Assembly (NCBI RefSeq): GCF_003419895.1
Contig: NZ_QPMM01000014.1
Span: 1-64,000 of the forward strand
Length of the DNA stretch: 64,000 nucleotides
Origin: Chitinophaga silvatica
GTDB lineage: Bacteria; Bacteroidota; Bacteroidia; Chitinophagales; Chitinophagaceae
Reading direction: 5' to 3'
Shown: positions 28,675-37,700 of the stretch, in pieces
How the letters are laid out: every line of letters starts with the position of its first letter
Position numbering within the stretch: the first letter of the stretch is position 1
The notes under the pieces: model-generated
Database searches by the model: none
What the model was told of the DNA's origin: nothing
What the model saw: only the letters and a program-made list of their open reading frames with translations
Position numbers and translations under genes: made by a program

Positions 28675-29535
28675 TTATTGAAGTAGTTGATCCTTCACAA
28701 AAGAGCAGCTTTGCCTGATGGAACCAATCATATCTGGTTTATAGTTCGATTCATGTTCCACAAAGAAGTATTTCATTCCAGAAAGTTTTGCCAGTTTGAA
28801 AATATCTTTATAATTGATGGTGCCAGTACCAATTTCTGCATTTAAATTGTGATTTGACTGATCCATGTCTTTAATGTGCCACATTGTAAACCTACCTGGA
28901 TTAGCCTTGAAAAGTGCATAGGGTTGGAGATTGGAACGGATAACCCAATAGATATCCATTTCAAAATCTACAAGTTTTTTATTTGTATCTTTTAGTAAGA
29001 TGTCCATTCCGGTTTCATTTCCATACCTGATAAACTCAAAATCATGATTGTGGTAAGCCAGTTTAAGCCCGGCGTTTTTGCAAAGTTGACCGGCATGATT
29101 AAGTCTTTTCGCCAATGTTTTGTAATCCATTGCGCTTGTTCTTATATCTGGTTCGAGCCAGGGAATGGTAATGTATTTTAGTCCTAATACTTTTGCAGCG
29201 CCAATGGCAGCCTTTAATTCAGCCTCATCACCAGTTTTAAAGTATGGAGACATATTAAAATGACCGCTTACTGGCTTTAAATTATTTTCATCAAGGATCT
29301 TTTTTAGTTGCTCAGGTTTCAGCCCCCAGAATTGGTCTTTAATATTAAATCCATAAAGCTCAACCTGCGTGTAACCCGCTAAGGCAACTTCTTTTAATGT
29401 TCCTTTTACATCAGTTGGTATAAGCTCACGAAGCGAATAAAGTTGCAGACCTATATCCTTTCTTTTTTGAGCGTTTGATGTCATTATCCCTGTGAAGAAC
29501 AGGAGTCCAACAATTACAATTTTAGATTTTAGCAT
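28675..29535 (-). CDS. Exported sugar phosphate isomerase/epimerase-like TIM-barrel protein
   Basis: 286 residues with a signal peptide (1-22, ends TSNAQ). The xylose-isomerase-like TIM barrel shows the usual metal-site motifs: VELYGFN, IPWLEPD, LAYHNHDFEF, FEMDIYWV, WHIKDMD and FVEHE. Export rules out a phosphorylated cytoplasmic substrate, and such exported members work on free or 3-keto sugars in Bacteroidota. It lies 20 bases after the MFS gene. With the DUF1080 lipoprotein at 31701-32423 it suggests extracytoplasmic 3-ketoglycoside breakdown; that is inference. Confidence 0.9.
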   Translation of the reverse strand: MLKSKIVIVGLLFFTGIMTSNAQKRKDIGLQLYSLRELIPTDVKGTLKEVALAGYTQVELYGFNIKDQFWGLKPEQLKKILDENNLKPVSGHFNMSPYFKTGDEAELKAAIGAAKVLGLKYITIPWLEPDIRTSAMDYKTLAKRLNHAGQLCKNAGLKLAYHNHDFEFIRYGNETGMDILLKDTNKKLVDFEMDIYWVIRSNLQPYALFKANPGRFTMWHIKDMDQSNHNLNAEIGTGTINYKDIFKLAKLSGMKYFFVEHESNYKPDMIGSIRQSCSFVKDQLLQ

Positions 29536-29555
29536 ATGTTATTCTTATAAGAAAT

Positions 29556-30737
29556 TTAAACATCAGGTTTTCTGAATGCATACATTATGGCAACACACAA
29601 AAGCAATATGCCGGTGAATGTCAGTGCAGCAGCAAGCGATACGTGGTAGGCAATGAATCCGAGAAGTGCCGGGCCTGCAAGTTGGCCGGCATATCCCATT
29701 GTACTGATCGCGGGAATGGCTGCCGATGCAGGTATTCCTTTAAGCCTGCCACCTTCACTGAAAAAAACGGGTACTATGTTGGCGGCACCTACACCTAATA
29801 GCATGAACCCAAGAAGCGTGGTAAGAATCCAGGGAGTAGCTACTGCAATGAAAATTCCCAATGCGGCAATAAGACCACCGCCGACTACAACGAATTTTGC
29901 ATTAACGCGTTCAATAATACGATCTCCTAAAAGTCGCATGGCGGCCATTGCAATTGAAAAGGTAGCATATCCAACTCCTGCAAGTTCAGCGTCTATCCCT
30001 TTGTTTTCCTTTAAGAAAAGTGCGCTCCAATCGAGTATGGCGCCTTCAGAAAGAAATACAGCAAAACATGCTGCACCAAGTAGAATGACCCGCCGGCTAA
30101 ACCAGCCTGATTTTGTTTTTATTTTAGCTTCAGGTTCAGTGTGGGTATGATTTTCCTGCTCATTACCTTCATGTTGTTTGGAAAACAATGATGGATATTT
30201 CCATATCAGAATGATAACAAGTAATACTGAAATAGATATAGCGGCAGTTAGTGGTTCAAGTCCTGCTCTCATTAATAATCCCAGGCCCAGAGAACCGCAT
30301 AGACCACCAACACTGAAAAGACCATGAAAGGATGACATAATTGGCCGTCCATACTTGTTTTGAACGTGAATACCATGAGAATTCATAGCAACATCTATAG
30401 TACCTACACCGGCTCCAAAAATAAATAGTGCGATTCCCATCATCCAGGAATTAGGCATTAATAGTAATATAGGAAGGAAGATAGCGGCAACAAGTCCTGA
30501 AATTAGGATAACGATACGTGTTCCATATAGCCTGGAGAAATATCCGCTTAAGGGCATCATAGAAATAGCCCCTGCTCCTAAAAGTAGCAATAATAAGCCC
30601 AGATTCCCATCATTCAGGTGAAGTTTCTCTTTTACGAAGGGCACCATAGGAGCCCAGCTGGAGATGGCTAGTCCACATACCAGGAATATATACTGGGTCG
30701 CTTTTTTAGCATTTATTGTTATTCGGTCGCTTCTCAT
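29556..30737 (-). CDS. MFS transporter, YbjJ-like
   Basis: The frame is open from 30923, but the first 62 residues overlap the promoter and operator and read as non-coding; MRSDRITINAKKATQYIFLV at 30737 is the natural start (393 aa, twelve helices). The signature VAMNSHGIHVQNKYGRPIMS and SSFHGLFSVGG match the YbjJ group, whose substrates are poorly known but probably sugars or sugar acids. A good promoter and a four-hexamer operator lie at 30755-30788. It heads the operon with the isomerase, VOC and HAD genes. Confidence 0.92.
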   Translation of the reverse strand: MRSDRITINAKKATQYIFLVCGLAISSWAPMVPFVKEKLHLNDGNLGLLLLLLGAGAISMMPLSGYFSRLYGTRIVILISGLVAAIFLPILLLMPNSWMMGIALFIFGAGVGTIDVAMNSHGIHVQNKYGRPIMSSFHGLFSVGGLCGSLGLGLLMRAGLEPLTAAISISVLLVIILIWKYPSLFSKQHEGNEQENHTHTEPEAKIKTKSGWFSRRVILLGAACFAVFLSEGAILDWSALFLKENKGIDAELAGVGYATFSIAMAAMRLLGDRIIERVNAKFVVVGGGLIAALGIFIAVATPWILTTLLGFMLLGVGAANIVPVFFSEGGRLKGIPASAAIPAISTMGYAGQLAGPALLGFIAYHVSLAAALTFTGILLLCVAIMYAFRKPDV

Positions 30738-30754
30738 GCAATTAATATCTATAT

Positions 30755-30788
30755 TTGCAAAAATATGCAAAATTGCAAAATATTGCAA
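30755..30788 (-). promoter_or_regulatory. Operator-promoter of the MFS operon: four TTGCAA hexamers over TTG-20-TATTTTTG
   Basis: Hexamers TTGCAA (30755), ATGCAA (30765), TTGCAA (30773) and TTGCAA (30783) are separated by 4, 2 and 4 bases. On the minus strand the outermost hexamer supplies the -33 TTG (30788-30786); 20 bases later comes TATTTTTG (30765-30758), an exact -7 match overlapping two hexamers. A bound repressor would cover the whole core promoter. The same hexamer spacing recurs at 32504-32537. Confidence 0.72.
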
Positions 30789-30881
30789 TTTTAATTTGAA
30801 AATCAAAATGTTAACTTCGTCAATCTTGTTGCTGTCGAATGCTTTATTATATAAGGATTTTATGCAAAGGGTTGAAATAAT

Positions 30882-30889
30882 TATATTTG
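30882..30889 (+). promoter_or_regulatory. Bacteroidota -7 element (TATATTTG) of the deoR-type gene
   Basis: Exact TAnnTTTG match seven bases before the ATG, so the message is leaderless or nearly so. The -33 place holds TTT (30859-30861) at a 20-base distance. Confidence 0.45.
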
Positions 30890-30896
30890 TCAGGAC

Positions 30897-31646
30897 ATGA
30901 TCAGAGAAAAAAGGTTCAAGCATATAATTTCCAGTTTGAAGGATACAGGTGCAGTTACGTATAGTAGCTTGTCTGCAGATTTATCAGTATCAGAAGATAC
31001 GATCCGCAGAGATATCGACTATCTGCATGAAAATGGTCTTTTGTCTAAAGTCAGAGGAGGAGCGATATCCCGAGATAAAACTCCACTGACCTTCCAGGAT
31101 CGTACTGATTTCCTCTCTAAGGAAAAGGAGATTATAGGGATGAAGGTTCAGCCGTTACTAAAACTTGGGATGAGTGTGTTTATGGATGGTGGAACTACTA
31201 TATGTGCTGTTGCAGAATGGTTGCCAGCCAATGCCTCATTAAGGATCATTACCAATAATATGGCTTTGGTTCCTTTGTTAGGCAAATTCCCGAATATAAA
31301 TGTAATTGTACTTGGAGGAAACTACGATAAGGATACGCAAACTAATATAGGTGCCAGAACTTGTGAGGAAGCTGCTGAGTTTGTAGTTGATCTGTATCTG
31401 ATGGGTACTTGTGCGATCTCGAAGGATTACGGTATAACTGCCGCAATAAGAGAGGATGGGGCTGTAAAAAAGGCCATGCTCAAAGGTGCTAAAAAAGTGG
31501 TTGTACTCGGTAATAGTGCAAAAATTGGTGCAACAGAACCCTTTGTCGTATGTGGACTAGATGCAATTAAAGTACTGGTAACAGAACTACCCAGTGATGA
31601 TCCGAAATTGGATGAATTGCGTTTCAAGAACCTTAAAATTATTTGA
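30897..31646 (+). CDS. DeoR/GlpR family transcriptional repressor
   Basis: 249 residues. The N-terminal HTH reads KHIISSLKDTGAVTYSSLSA and VSEDTIRRDIDYLHENGLLS, with the family motif KVRGGAI. The C-terminal sugar-phosphate sensor (DeoRC) has VFMDGGTTICAVAEWLP, RIITNNMALVPLL and VLGGNYD. Such proteins are usually released from DNA by phosphorylated sugars. It is divergent from the MFS operon, converges on the DUF1080 gene, and lies between the two matching TTGCAA arrays, so it is the obvious candidate to bind both. Confidence 0.94.
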   Translation: MIREKRFKHIISSLKDTGAVTYSSLSADLSVSEDTIRRDIDYLHENGLLSKVRGGAISRDKTPLTFQDRTDFLSKEKEIIGMKVQPLLKLGMSVFMDGGTTICAVAEWLPANASLRIITNNMALVPLLGKFPNINVIVLGGNYDKDTQTNIGARTCEEAAEFVVDLYLMGTCAISKDYGITAAIREDGAVKKAMLKGAKKVVVLGNSAKIGATEPFVVCGLDAIKVLVTELPSDDPKLDELRFKNLKII

Positions 31647-31650
31647 TTTA

Positions 31651-31691
31651 CCGGCCTTTTTCTATTTGTAATCAACTTCGAAAAAGGCCGG
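31651..31691. terminator. Bidirectional terminator between deoR-type and DUF1080 genes
   Basis: Perfect 12-bp stem CCGGCCTTTTTC (31651-31662) with GAAAAAGGCCGG (31680-31691) and a 17-base loop. The stem ends in A/T tracts, so it can work both ways between the convergent genes. Confidence 0.8.
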
Positions 31692-31700
31692 AAGCAAAAG

Positions 31701-32423
31701 TTAATCTATCTTCCTTATTTTAATATTTTTAAAAGAGATACCCTTATTCCAATCCTGCAAAGCAATTCGTCCTTTCACTTGTTTCCCGAATTCAGGAAAT
31801 GCCTTGAAATTACTATTGGCAACAGCTTCTTTCCACTGATCTGAATTAAAGTCGTTTCTGGCGGTTACTACATCATTAAGAACAAATTCGATCTTCCCAT
31901 TCTGTTGTTTGATAACAGAATGATTCCATTCTTCGAGTGGCTTAAGCTCAACAGGATTCAACTGGGAAGAAAAGCCATAGAGGCAACCAGAACGCTTCAT
32001 TTCCTTTTCATAGTCGTGATGGCCTTTTTCCAATAGTTGATATTCTGGTCCGGAAGCCCAGGCAGTAGGAATGTCTGGTCTTTCTACCACATTGATGAAT
32101 ACACCACTATTTCCTTCCTTGCTTATCTTCCAGTCAAATTTCAACTCATAATTTTCAAATTCTCCGTCCGTTACCAGATCGCCATGTTCAGCATCTGTGC
32201 CAGGAAGGCATCTTATTTCTCCATCCTGTGCAACCCAGGCCGAGGCGGTATCGCCCAGATTATAGAGATGCCAGCCTTTTAAGGTACTACCATCAAACAA
32301 TAATTGATATCCCTCCTTTTTTTCATCCCTGGAAAGCTCGTTATCCTTTACCTGTGGTGAGCTACATGAGGTAGTAATGGCAGCGGTTAGCCCTGCAACA
32401 GTAATAAATGCTGTTAGCTTCAT
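31701..32423 (-). CDS. DUF1080 (3-keto-disaccharide hydrolase-like) lipoprotein
   Basis: The frame is open from 32645, but the first 74 residues span the palindromic operator; MKLTAFITVAGLTAAITTSC at 32423 is a lipoprotein signal, so I start there (240 aa). The jelly-roll DUF1080 (PF06439) fold is seen in GYQLLFDGSTLKGWHLYNLG, YELKFDWKISKEGNSGVFIN, GPEYQLLEKGHHD and the closing IALQDWNKGISFKNIKIRKI. Family members act on 3-keto-glycosides in the periplasm. The gene has the same operator array as the MFS operon, which carries an exported epimerase-like gene, supporting a shared pathway. Confidence 0.9.
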   Translation of the reverse strand: MKLTAFITVAGLTAAITTSCSSPQVKDNELSRDEKKEGYQLLFDGSTLKGWHLYNLGDTASAWVAQDGEIRCLPGTDAEHGDLVTDGEFENYELKFDWKISKEGNSGVFINVVERPDIPTAWASGPEYQLLEKGHHDYEKEMKRSGCLYGFSSQLNPVELKPLEEWNHSVIKQQNGKIEFVLNDVVTARNDFNSDQWKEAVANSNFKAFPEFGKQVKGRIALQDWNKGISFKNIKIRKID

Positions 32424-32500
32424 AGAAAATAATATGTGATTAGTAATAAAATGTTTGCTTTTCTCTCTGACATATATTCCGGAATAGTCTATTTTAAAGC

Positions 32501-32540
32501 ATCTTGCAAATAAATGCAAATTTGCATTTATTTGCAAGAT
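32501..32540. promoter_or_regulatory. Perfect 40-bp palindromic operator upstream of the DUF1080 gene
   Basis: Two 20-base arms with no spacer, perfectly self-complementary. It contains TTGCAA (32504), ATGCAA (32514), TTGCAT (32522) and TTGCAA (32532): the same 4-2-4 spacing as at 30755-30788. On either strand it also reads TTG, 20 bases, TTTATTTG, one base short of the -7 consensus, so it may be a symmetric promoter firing toward the DUF1080 gene and toward the sigma gene at 32731. Confidence 0.7.
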
Positions 32541-32688
32541 ATAATGGTATAAACGGAAAAAATTACGGAGTTTTTGTGGTGAGATTCCAGGATTTATAAG
32601 ATTCTCGTACATGCTTGTTTGTTGATCTTTTACTCTCTGTACCAAAGCATGAAGGAGTAGAATGTTAGGATTTTTTTGCAGTAAAATA

Positions 32689-32696
32689 TATCTTTG
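32689..32696 (+). promoter_or_regulatory. Bacteroidota -7 element (TATCTTTG) of the locus 2 sigma gene
   Basis: Exact TAnnTTTG match 34 bases before the TTG start codon. The -33 place holds only TTA (32665-32667), so the promoter may be weak. Confidence 0.45.
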
Positions 32697-32730
32697 GAAG
32701 CCACATAGAGCCTTAAAGTAAATAATAGCA

Positions 32731-33315
32731 TTGCAAAATAGAGAGTTACATAGTGAGAAGGATTTGATATTAAGTATAACCGAAGGCGATATAGAGGCAT
32801 TCGACCAGCTTTTTATAGAAATGTATCCGGCTCTTTGCCTGTTATCTAACAGGATTGTAAGCGACGAAGCTGCTGCAAAAGATATAGTTTCTGAGGTTTT
32901 TCTTCAGTTATGGAAAGCCAGAACATCATTGAATGAAGTTAGAAGTATAAACGCCTATCTGTATGTAGCCACCCGTAATCGCTCCTTAAACCACCTGAAA
33001 AAGCTAAAACGGAACGAAAAGAAAATACAGCTGGCTTATGAAAAGCAACAGGAAGAAAAATCGTACGAGGATATTTTACAAAAAGTTTTTAATGCTGAAG
33101 CAGTCCGCGTTTTACACGAAGCCATTTTGACCTTACCTCCCGAATGTACCAAAGTCGTACAATTAAACATCGAAGGGTTCAGTACTAATGAAATTGCACA
33201 GAAATTAGGAATCACACCTTCGGCAGTAAGCCATCAGAAAGCCAGAGCCATAAGATTACTACGTGGAAAAATAGTTCCCGGTATGGCACTTATCAGCCTA
33301 TTCCTGGCCGATTAA
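32731..33315 (+). CDS. ECF RNA polymerase sigma factor, locus 2
   Basis: 194 residues. Region 2 (AFDQLFIEMYPALCLLSNRI, AAKDIVSEVFLQLWKA) and region 4 (LPPECTKVVQLNIEGFSTNE, ITPSAVSHQKARAIRLLR) are complete. A stop at 32719-32721 and the absence of ATG or GTG force a TTG start at 32731, as in the locus 1 sigma gene. It heads the locus 2 cluster with FecR, SusC, SusD and a thioredoxin-like gene. Confidence 0.92.
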   Translation: MQNRELHSEKDLILSITEGDIEAFDQLFIEMYPALCLLSNRIVSDEAAAKDIVSEVFLQLWKARTSLNEVRSINAYLYVATRNRSLNHLKKLKRNEKKIQLAYEKQQEEKSYEDILQKVFNAEAVRVLHEAILTLPPECTKVVQLNIEGFSTNEIAQKLGITPSAVSHQKARAIRLLRGKIVPGMALISLFLAD

Positions 33316-33404
33316 TAGTCATTTTATATTTTTTTGAAAAATTTTTTAGATAGAAGTCAAATTCAGTTGACTACCGTTGTCTTATAGTAAATAAAGATTG
33401 TTGA

Positions 33405-34658
33405 ATGTTGAATGAGTCGGATATTCCGAATGATGAATTGCTTGCATTACTGAGAGCTGCAAAGCTAATGGCTAATGAAAAACTTGATCAATTATCGGAA
33501 GCAGAAAAACTGGAGCTGGAAGAGTGGCTGCAGCAAAAGACCCAGCATCAGGAGTGGAGAACCTGGCTAAGCGAAGAAAATAACCTTGCTGAACTGAATA
33601 AAGAGTATGCTACCTTTAAAGAGGCTGCAACAAAAGAACTCGAAGCATTTCACCGCCAACACCTTCAACTCCCTGAAGTTACCAAATCTCGTATTTCATT
33701 TCTACGCAGTTCCTGGCTCCGTTATGCGGCAGCTGTATTATTACTGCTTGGCGGTACCTGGTTCTTTTGGCCGGGTAAAAATCCGGAACACCAGGCTAAG
33801 CTAACGCCCAAGCCTGCGATACAGGTTATGCCGGGGCAGGATGGTGCTATCCTTACATTGGCAGATGGCTCACAGATTCTGCTAGATTCTGTTGGCAATG
33901 GAATTGTTGCCCATCAGGAAGGAGCTGAGTTGTCTGTAAAAAATGGCCAGCTCGAATATAAAGCAGCCGGTAAGGTTTCCGGGGAAGAAACGTATAATAA
34001 ACTTGTTACACCCAAAGGCCGGCAATTCAAAATTCAATTGCCAGATGGTACCGTAGCCTGGCTGAATGCTGCCAGTTCAATACGATTTCCTACACAGTTT
34101 ACTACTGATACCCGCAGGGTTGATATTACAGGGGAAGTCTATTTCGAAGCTACTACCATGATTAAAGCAGGAAAAGTAATCCCCTTTATTGTAAATGCCG
34201 ACAACAGGTTTGATGTAACGGTGTTGGGTACACAATTTAATGTGAATGCCTATGCCGATGAACCTACCCTCAATACCACACTACTCGAAGGTAAAGTAGC
34301 AGTTTCAATGAACCGGAAAAACGGCAAACAGCAAATAATACTGAAGCCTGGCGACCAGGCTTCCCTTACCATGCATGGCGATATCGTAGAGAATATGGTG
34401 GTAAAAGCCGGTGATATTGGAAAAGTAATGGCCTGGAAAAATGGTGTTTTTGATTTTGAAGATGCCAAAATAGATGAGGTGATGCGCCAGTTGAAAAGGT
34501 GGTATGATATAGAAGTTAAATATGAGTCAAAAGTGCCCGACATCGAATTTGTCGGAAAAATGACGCGGGATATTCCGTTGAACGGATTACTGATTGCACT
34601 TGAAAAATCAAATGTTCATTTTCGTCTTGAAGGCAGAACGCTGATAGTTATGCCGTAA
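33405..34658 (+). CDS. FecR-type anti-sigma factor, locus 2
   Basis: 417 residues. Cytoplasmic part 1-103, one membrane helix at about 104-122 (LRYAAAVLLLLGGTWFFW), FecR domain (KGRQFKIQLPDGTVAWLNAA, TVLGTQFNVNAY) and a C-terminal DUF4974 domain (EDAKIDEVMRQLKRWYDIEV, ending RLEGRTLIVMP). It is close in layout and sequence to the locus 1 FecR, so the two loci are probably paralogous. It lies 89 bases after the sigma gene and 113 before SusC. Confidence 0.95.
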   Translation: MLNESDIPNDELLALLRAAKLMANEKLDQLSEAEKLELEEWLQQKTQHQEWRTWLSEENNLAELNKEYATFKEAATKELEAFHRQHLQLPEVTKSRISFLRSSWLRYAAAVLLLLGGTWFFWPGKNPEHQAKLTPKPAIQVMPGQDGAILTLADGSQILLDSVGNGIVAHQEGAELSVKNGQLEYKAAGKVSGEETYNKLVTPKGRQFKIQLPDGTVAWLNAASSIRFPTQFTTDTRRVDITGEVYFEATTMIKAGKVIPFIVNADNRFDVTVLGTQFNVNAYADEPTLNTTLLEGKVAVSMNRKNGKQQIILKPGDQASLTMHGDIVENMVVKAGDIGKVMAWKNGVFDFEDAKIDEVMRQLKRWYDIEVKYESKVPDIEFVGKMTRDIPLNGLLIALEKSNVHFRLEGRTLIVMP

Positions 34659-34675
34659 TGTAACCAAAATAAAAT

Positions 34676-34703
34676 GCCGGAACCGATTGGCGTCGTTTCC
34701 GGC
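34676..34703. terminator. Hairpin between FecR and SusC genes, locus 2
   Basis: GCCGGAA pairs with TTCCGGC, with an inner CGA/TCG after one mismatch and a six-base loop. The sense strand continues GGTATTTTAG; the antisense strand continues ATTTTATTTT. It may end the sigma-fecR message before SusC, or an antisense RNA. A hairpin with a similar arm sequence occurs at the same place in locus 1. Confidence 0.5.
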
Positions 34704-34771
34704 GGTATTTTAGTCGATTTATAAATGGTCTCGCAAACCGATTTTATCACAACCAAAATTAGTCACAAGTT

Positions 34772-37700
34772 ATGCAAAAAAATGCTTATGGCGGCCTGTA
34801 TTTCTCTGCACTGCGGGGAAGCAGGCTACCGGCACAAATTTCAAAAGTAATGAGACTGCTACCTGTATTTATGGTCACGGCCCTGGTCTCCGTGCAGGCG
34901 GCTGGTTCTGCCCAATCTGTAACTCTTTCTGGCAAAAATCTCTCACTGAAAAAAGTATTTTCAGTAATTGAAAAGCAAACAGGATATGTGTTGTTTAGCA
35001 ACAAGGAATTGCTTTCAGGATCAAAAACAGTTTCGCTTTCTGTAGCAGACGTTCCTTTAAACAAGGTGTTAGACCTGGTACTAAAAGATCAGGAACTTGG
35101 TTATGTGCTACAGGGAAAAACAATAATTCTGTCGGGGAAACCATCTACCACCGCCATTCCAGGACTTTCTATACCAGTACCCGTTTCGGTGATTACTGGT
35201 CGCGTTACCGATGTAGAAGGAACAGCGCTTCCCGGTGTTAGCATCCAGGTAAAAGAAACACAGAAGGGAATTGCAACAGCATCGGATGGTAGTTTTTCTA
35301 TCTCTGCCAGCGAAGGAAATACCATCAGATTTTCATATGTAGGTTATACTACCCGTGAAATGATTGTTACCGCTGAAATGCTGAAAGACGGCCAGCCTCC
35401 GCTGATTGTTCGACTCAACAAAGCTGCCACCAAACTCGATGAAGTAGCAATTACAGTAAATACAGGATATCAATCTATCTCCAGAGAAAGAATGACGGGA
35501 GCATATTCTTCCCTGCAAACAAAGCGACTGGAAGGTAAATTGCAATCCAACCTGCTGTCGATGTTGGAAGGTCAGGCTGCTGGTGTTGCCATCACCAAAG
35601 ATGGTAAGGTTGAAGTACGTGGACGATCTACTTTTCTTGCCAATGGTGACCCTCTGGTGGTAATCGACGGATATCCTGCACCAGGTGGACTCGAAACTGT
35701 AAATATTGATAACGTTGAATCCATTACGGTACTGAAAGATGCGGTAGCTGCTTCCATATATGGAGCGCGTTCTTCCAATGGTGTGATTGTCATCACTACC
35801 AAAACACCTAAGGTTGGAAAGATGCAGATAAGCTATAAAGGCATCACCGGTATGACACTAAGGCCTCAGTTATCCTACCTTAATAAAACCAGTGCTGCAG
35901 ATTATGTGGATGCAGAGGTTGACTATTATAACAGTGATGTGGCTAATGTGAGCTGGGATTATGAAGGGTCTTCATTCTATGGCCGTGTAACCCAGTTAAT
36001 GATAATGAAAGATCAGGGGTTACTTACAGAAGATGAAGTGAACGCAGAACTCAGTCAGCTGAAAAAAAATAATACCCTGGATCAGTTGGAGAAGAATTTA
36101 TTCCGCAGAAGTTTAACCCAACAACATAACATCTCTATTTCTGCAAGCACTGATAAATTCGCTACCAATGCAGCTGTACGTTATATCGCCAACCAGGGCA
36201 ATATGAAAGGTAACAGCAACGACCGCCTGATCCTGGATCTCAAAAATGATTGGAAACCAGGTAAGAGGGTGAACGTAAAAATGTTTTCCAATATCAACTT
36301 CAATAACAGTAAGGCGCCATTAAATGCAGGCGATATGCTTGATTTCACCAACTGGAAAGTGATGAAGCCTTATTACAATGTTGTTGACCAATTTGGTAAA
36401 CCACAAAATGTTCCGGTAACAAGGCCCGATCTGGTAGATCTCTATAACGATTACGGCGGTCTGAAATCTATGGAATACAATCCACTTAACGACCTGAGTA
36501 TCTCTACTACCAAAAACCAGGCATTCCTTGCCAGAATGGGAGCCAGTATTTCTGTAGATATCCTGGATGGATTAAGCGGTGAAGTGGGAGGTTCCTGGTC
36601 CAGAGGTAGCGGTATTCTGCGCAACATGAGAGGGGCCAATTCTTACTATGTTCGATCTCTTTACAATGCTGCATCTTCTGTAACAAATCCAGGTAAGCAT
36701 TATTTGCCTGAAGGTGCAATATTAAGTGAAACCCGTAGCCAGAGCGAAGCATATACCTTTAGAGCACAGGCCAACTATGGAAAAACATTTAATAAGCGTC
36801 ACAGAATTTCAGTTATTGCCGGTAGTGAAATAAATAAAGACCTGATAGATAATAATACCGCACCAAGCAGAGTAGGTTATAATGATCAGGCCGGAACCTT
36901 TGCTACATTCAATTATCTCGATTTCAACAGCTATGCCTACCAAACAGATTTCCTGTTCCCTGATGGAATGGATCTGGTTAGCAACGGTTCTTATTCGCTG
37001 CGTGATAATCGTTTCGTTTCCGTGTATTCAAATGGTTCCTATGAATATGATAATCGCTTCATTCTGAGTGGGAGTGCCCGTATCGATCAGGGAAATCTGT
37101 TTGGAACCAATCCTAAATACCGATATAAACCCAATTGGTCGGTTGGGGGAACCTATAAACTTAGCAATGAAAAGTTCTTTAATGTTGCGTGGATAGACAA
37201 GCTGAATATTCGTGGATCTTACGGTATCAATGGTAATATTTCCTTTACACAAGGGCCATTCCTCCTGATTACGCCAGGATCCTTTGCAGCGGCCACAGGC
37301 GCCATTCCTTATACCATTTCTTCATTGCCAGATAATAACCTGCGCTGGGAGCGTACCATGATCACAAACGTAGGAACTGATTTGCGTTTACTGAACGGAC
37401 GACTCAACCTTACATTGGATTATTACAATAAACTAAGCAAGGATTTATTATCACCCGACTTTATAGATCCAACCTATGGAAGATTCATGATCACCAGGAA
37501 TGCTGGTAGCTCGAGAAATACCGGTATTGAGCTTTCTCTGGAATCAGATGTAGTGAAAACAAAACATTTTGGCTGGAATGTATTTTTCAACGGTAGTTAT
37601 AACAAAAGCAAGGTATTGCAGTTCAACTACGACTATCTCGTTCCTAACTTCCTGACCTTTAGTTTCTCCAGCTCCATGCTGGGAAGTAATGCAGGCGCTG

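Noticed and set aside
30738..30923. N-terminal extension of the MFS gene to 30923
   Set aside because: It would cover the promoter and operator, overlap the divergent deoR-type start, and add 62 residues unlike any MFS protein.
32424..32645. N-terminal extension of the DUF1080 gene to 32645
   Set aside because: It would include the palindromic operator and place a lipoprotein signal peptide at residue 75.
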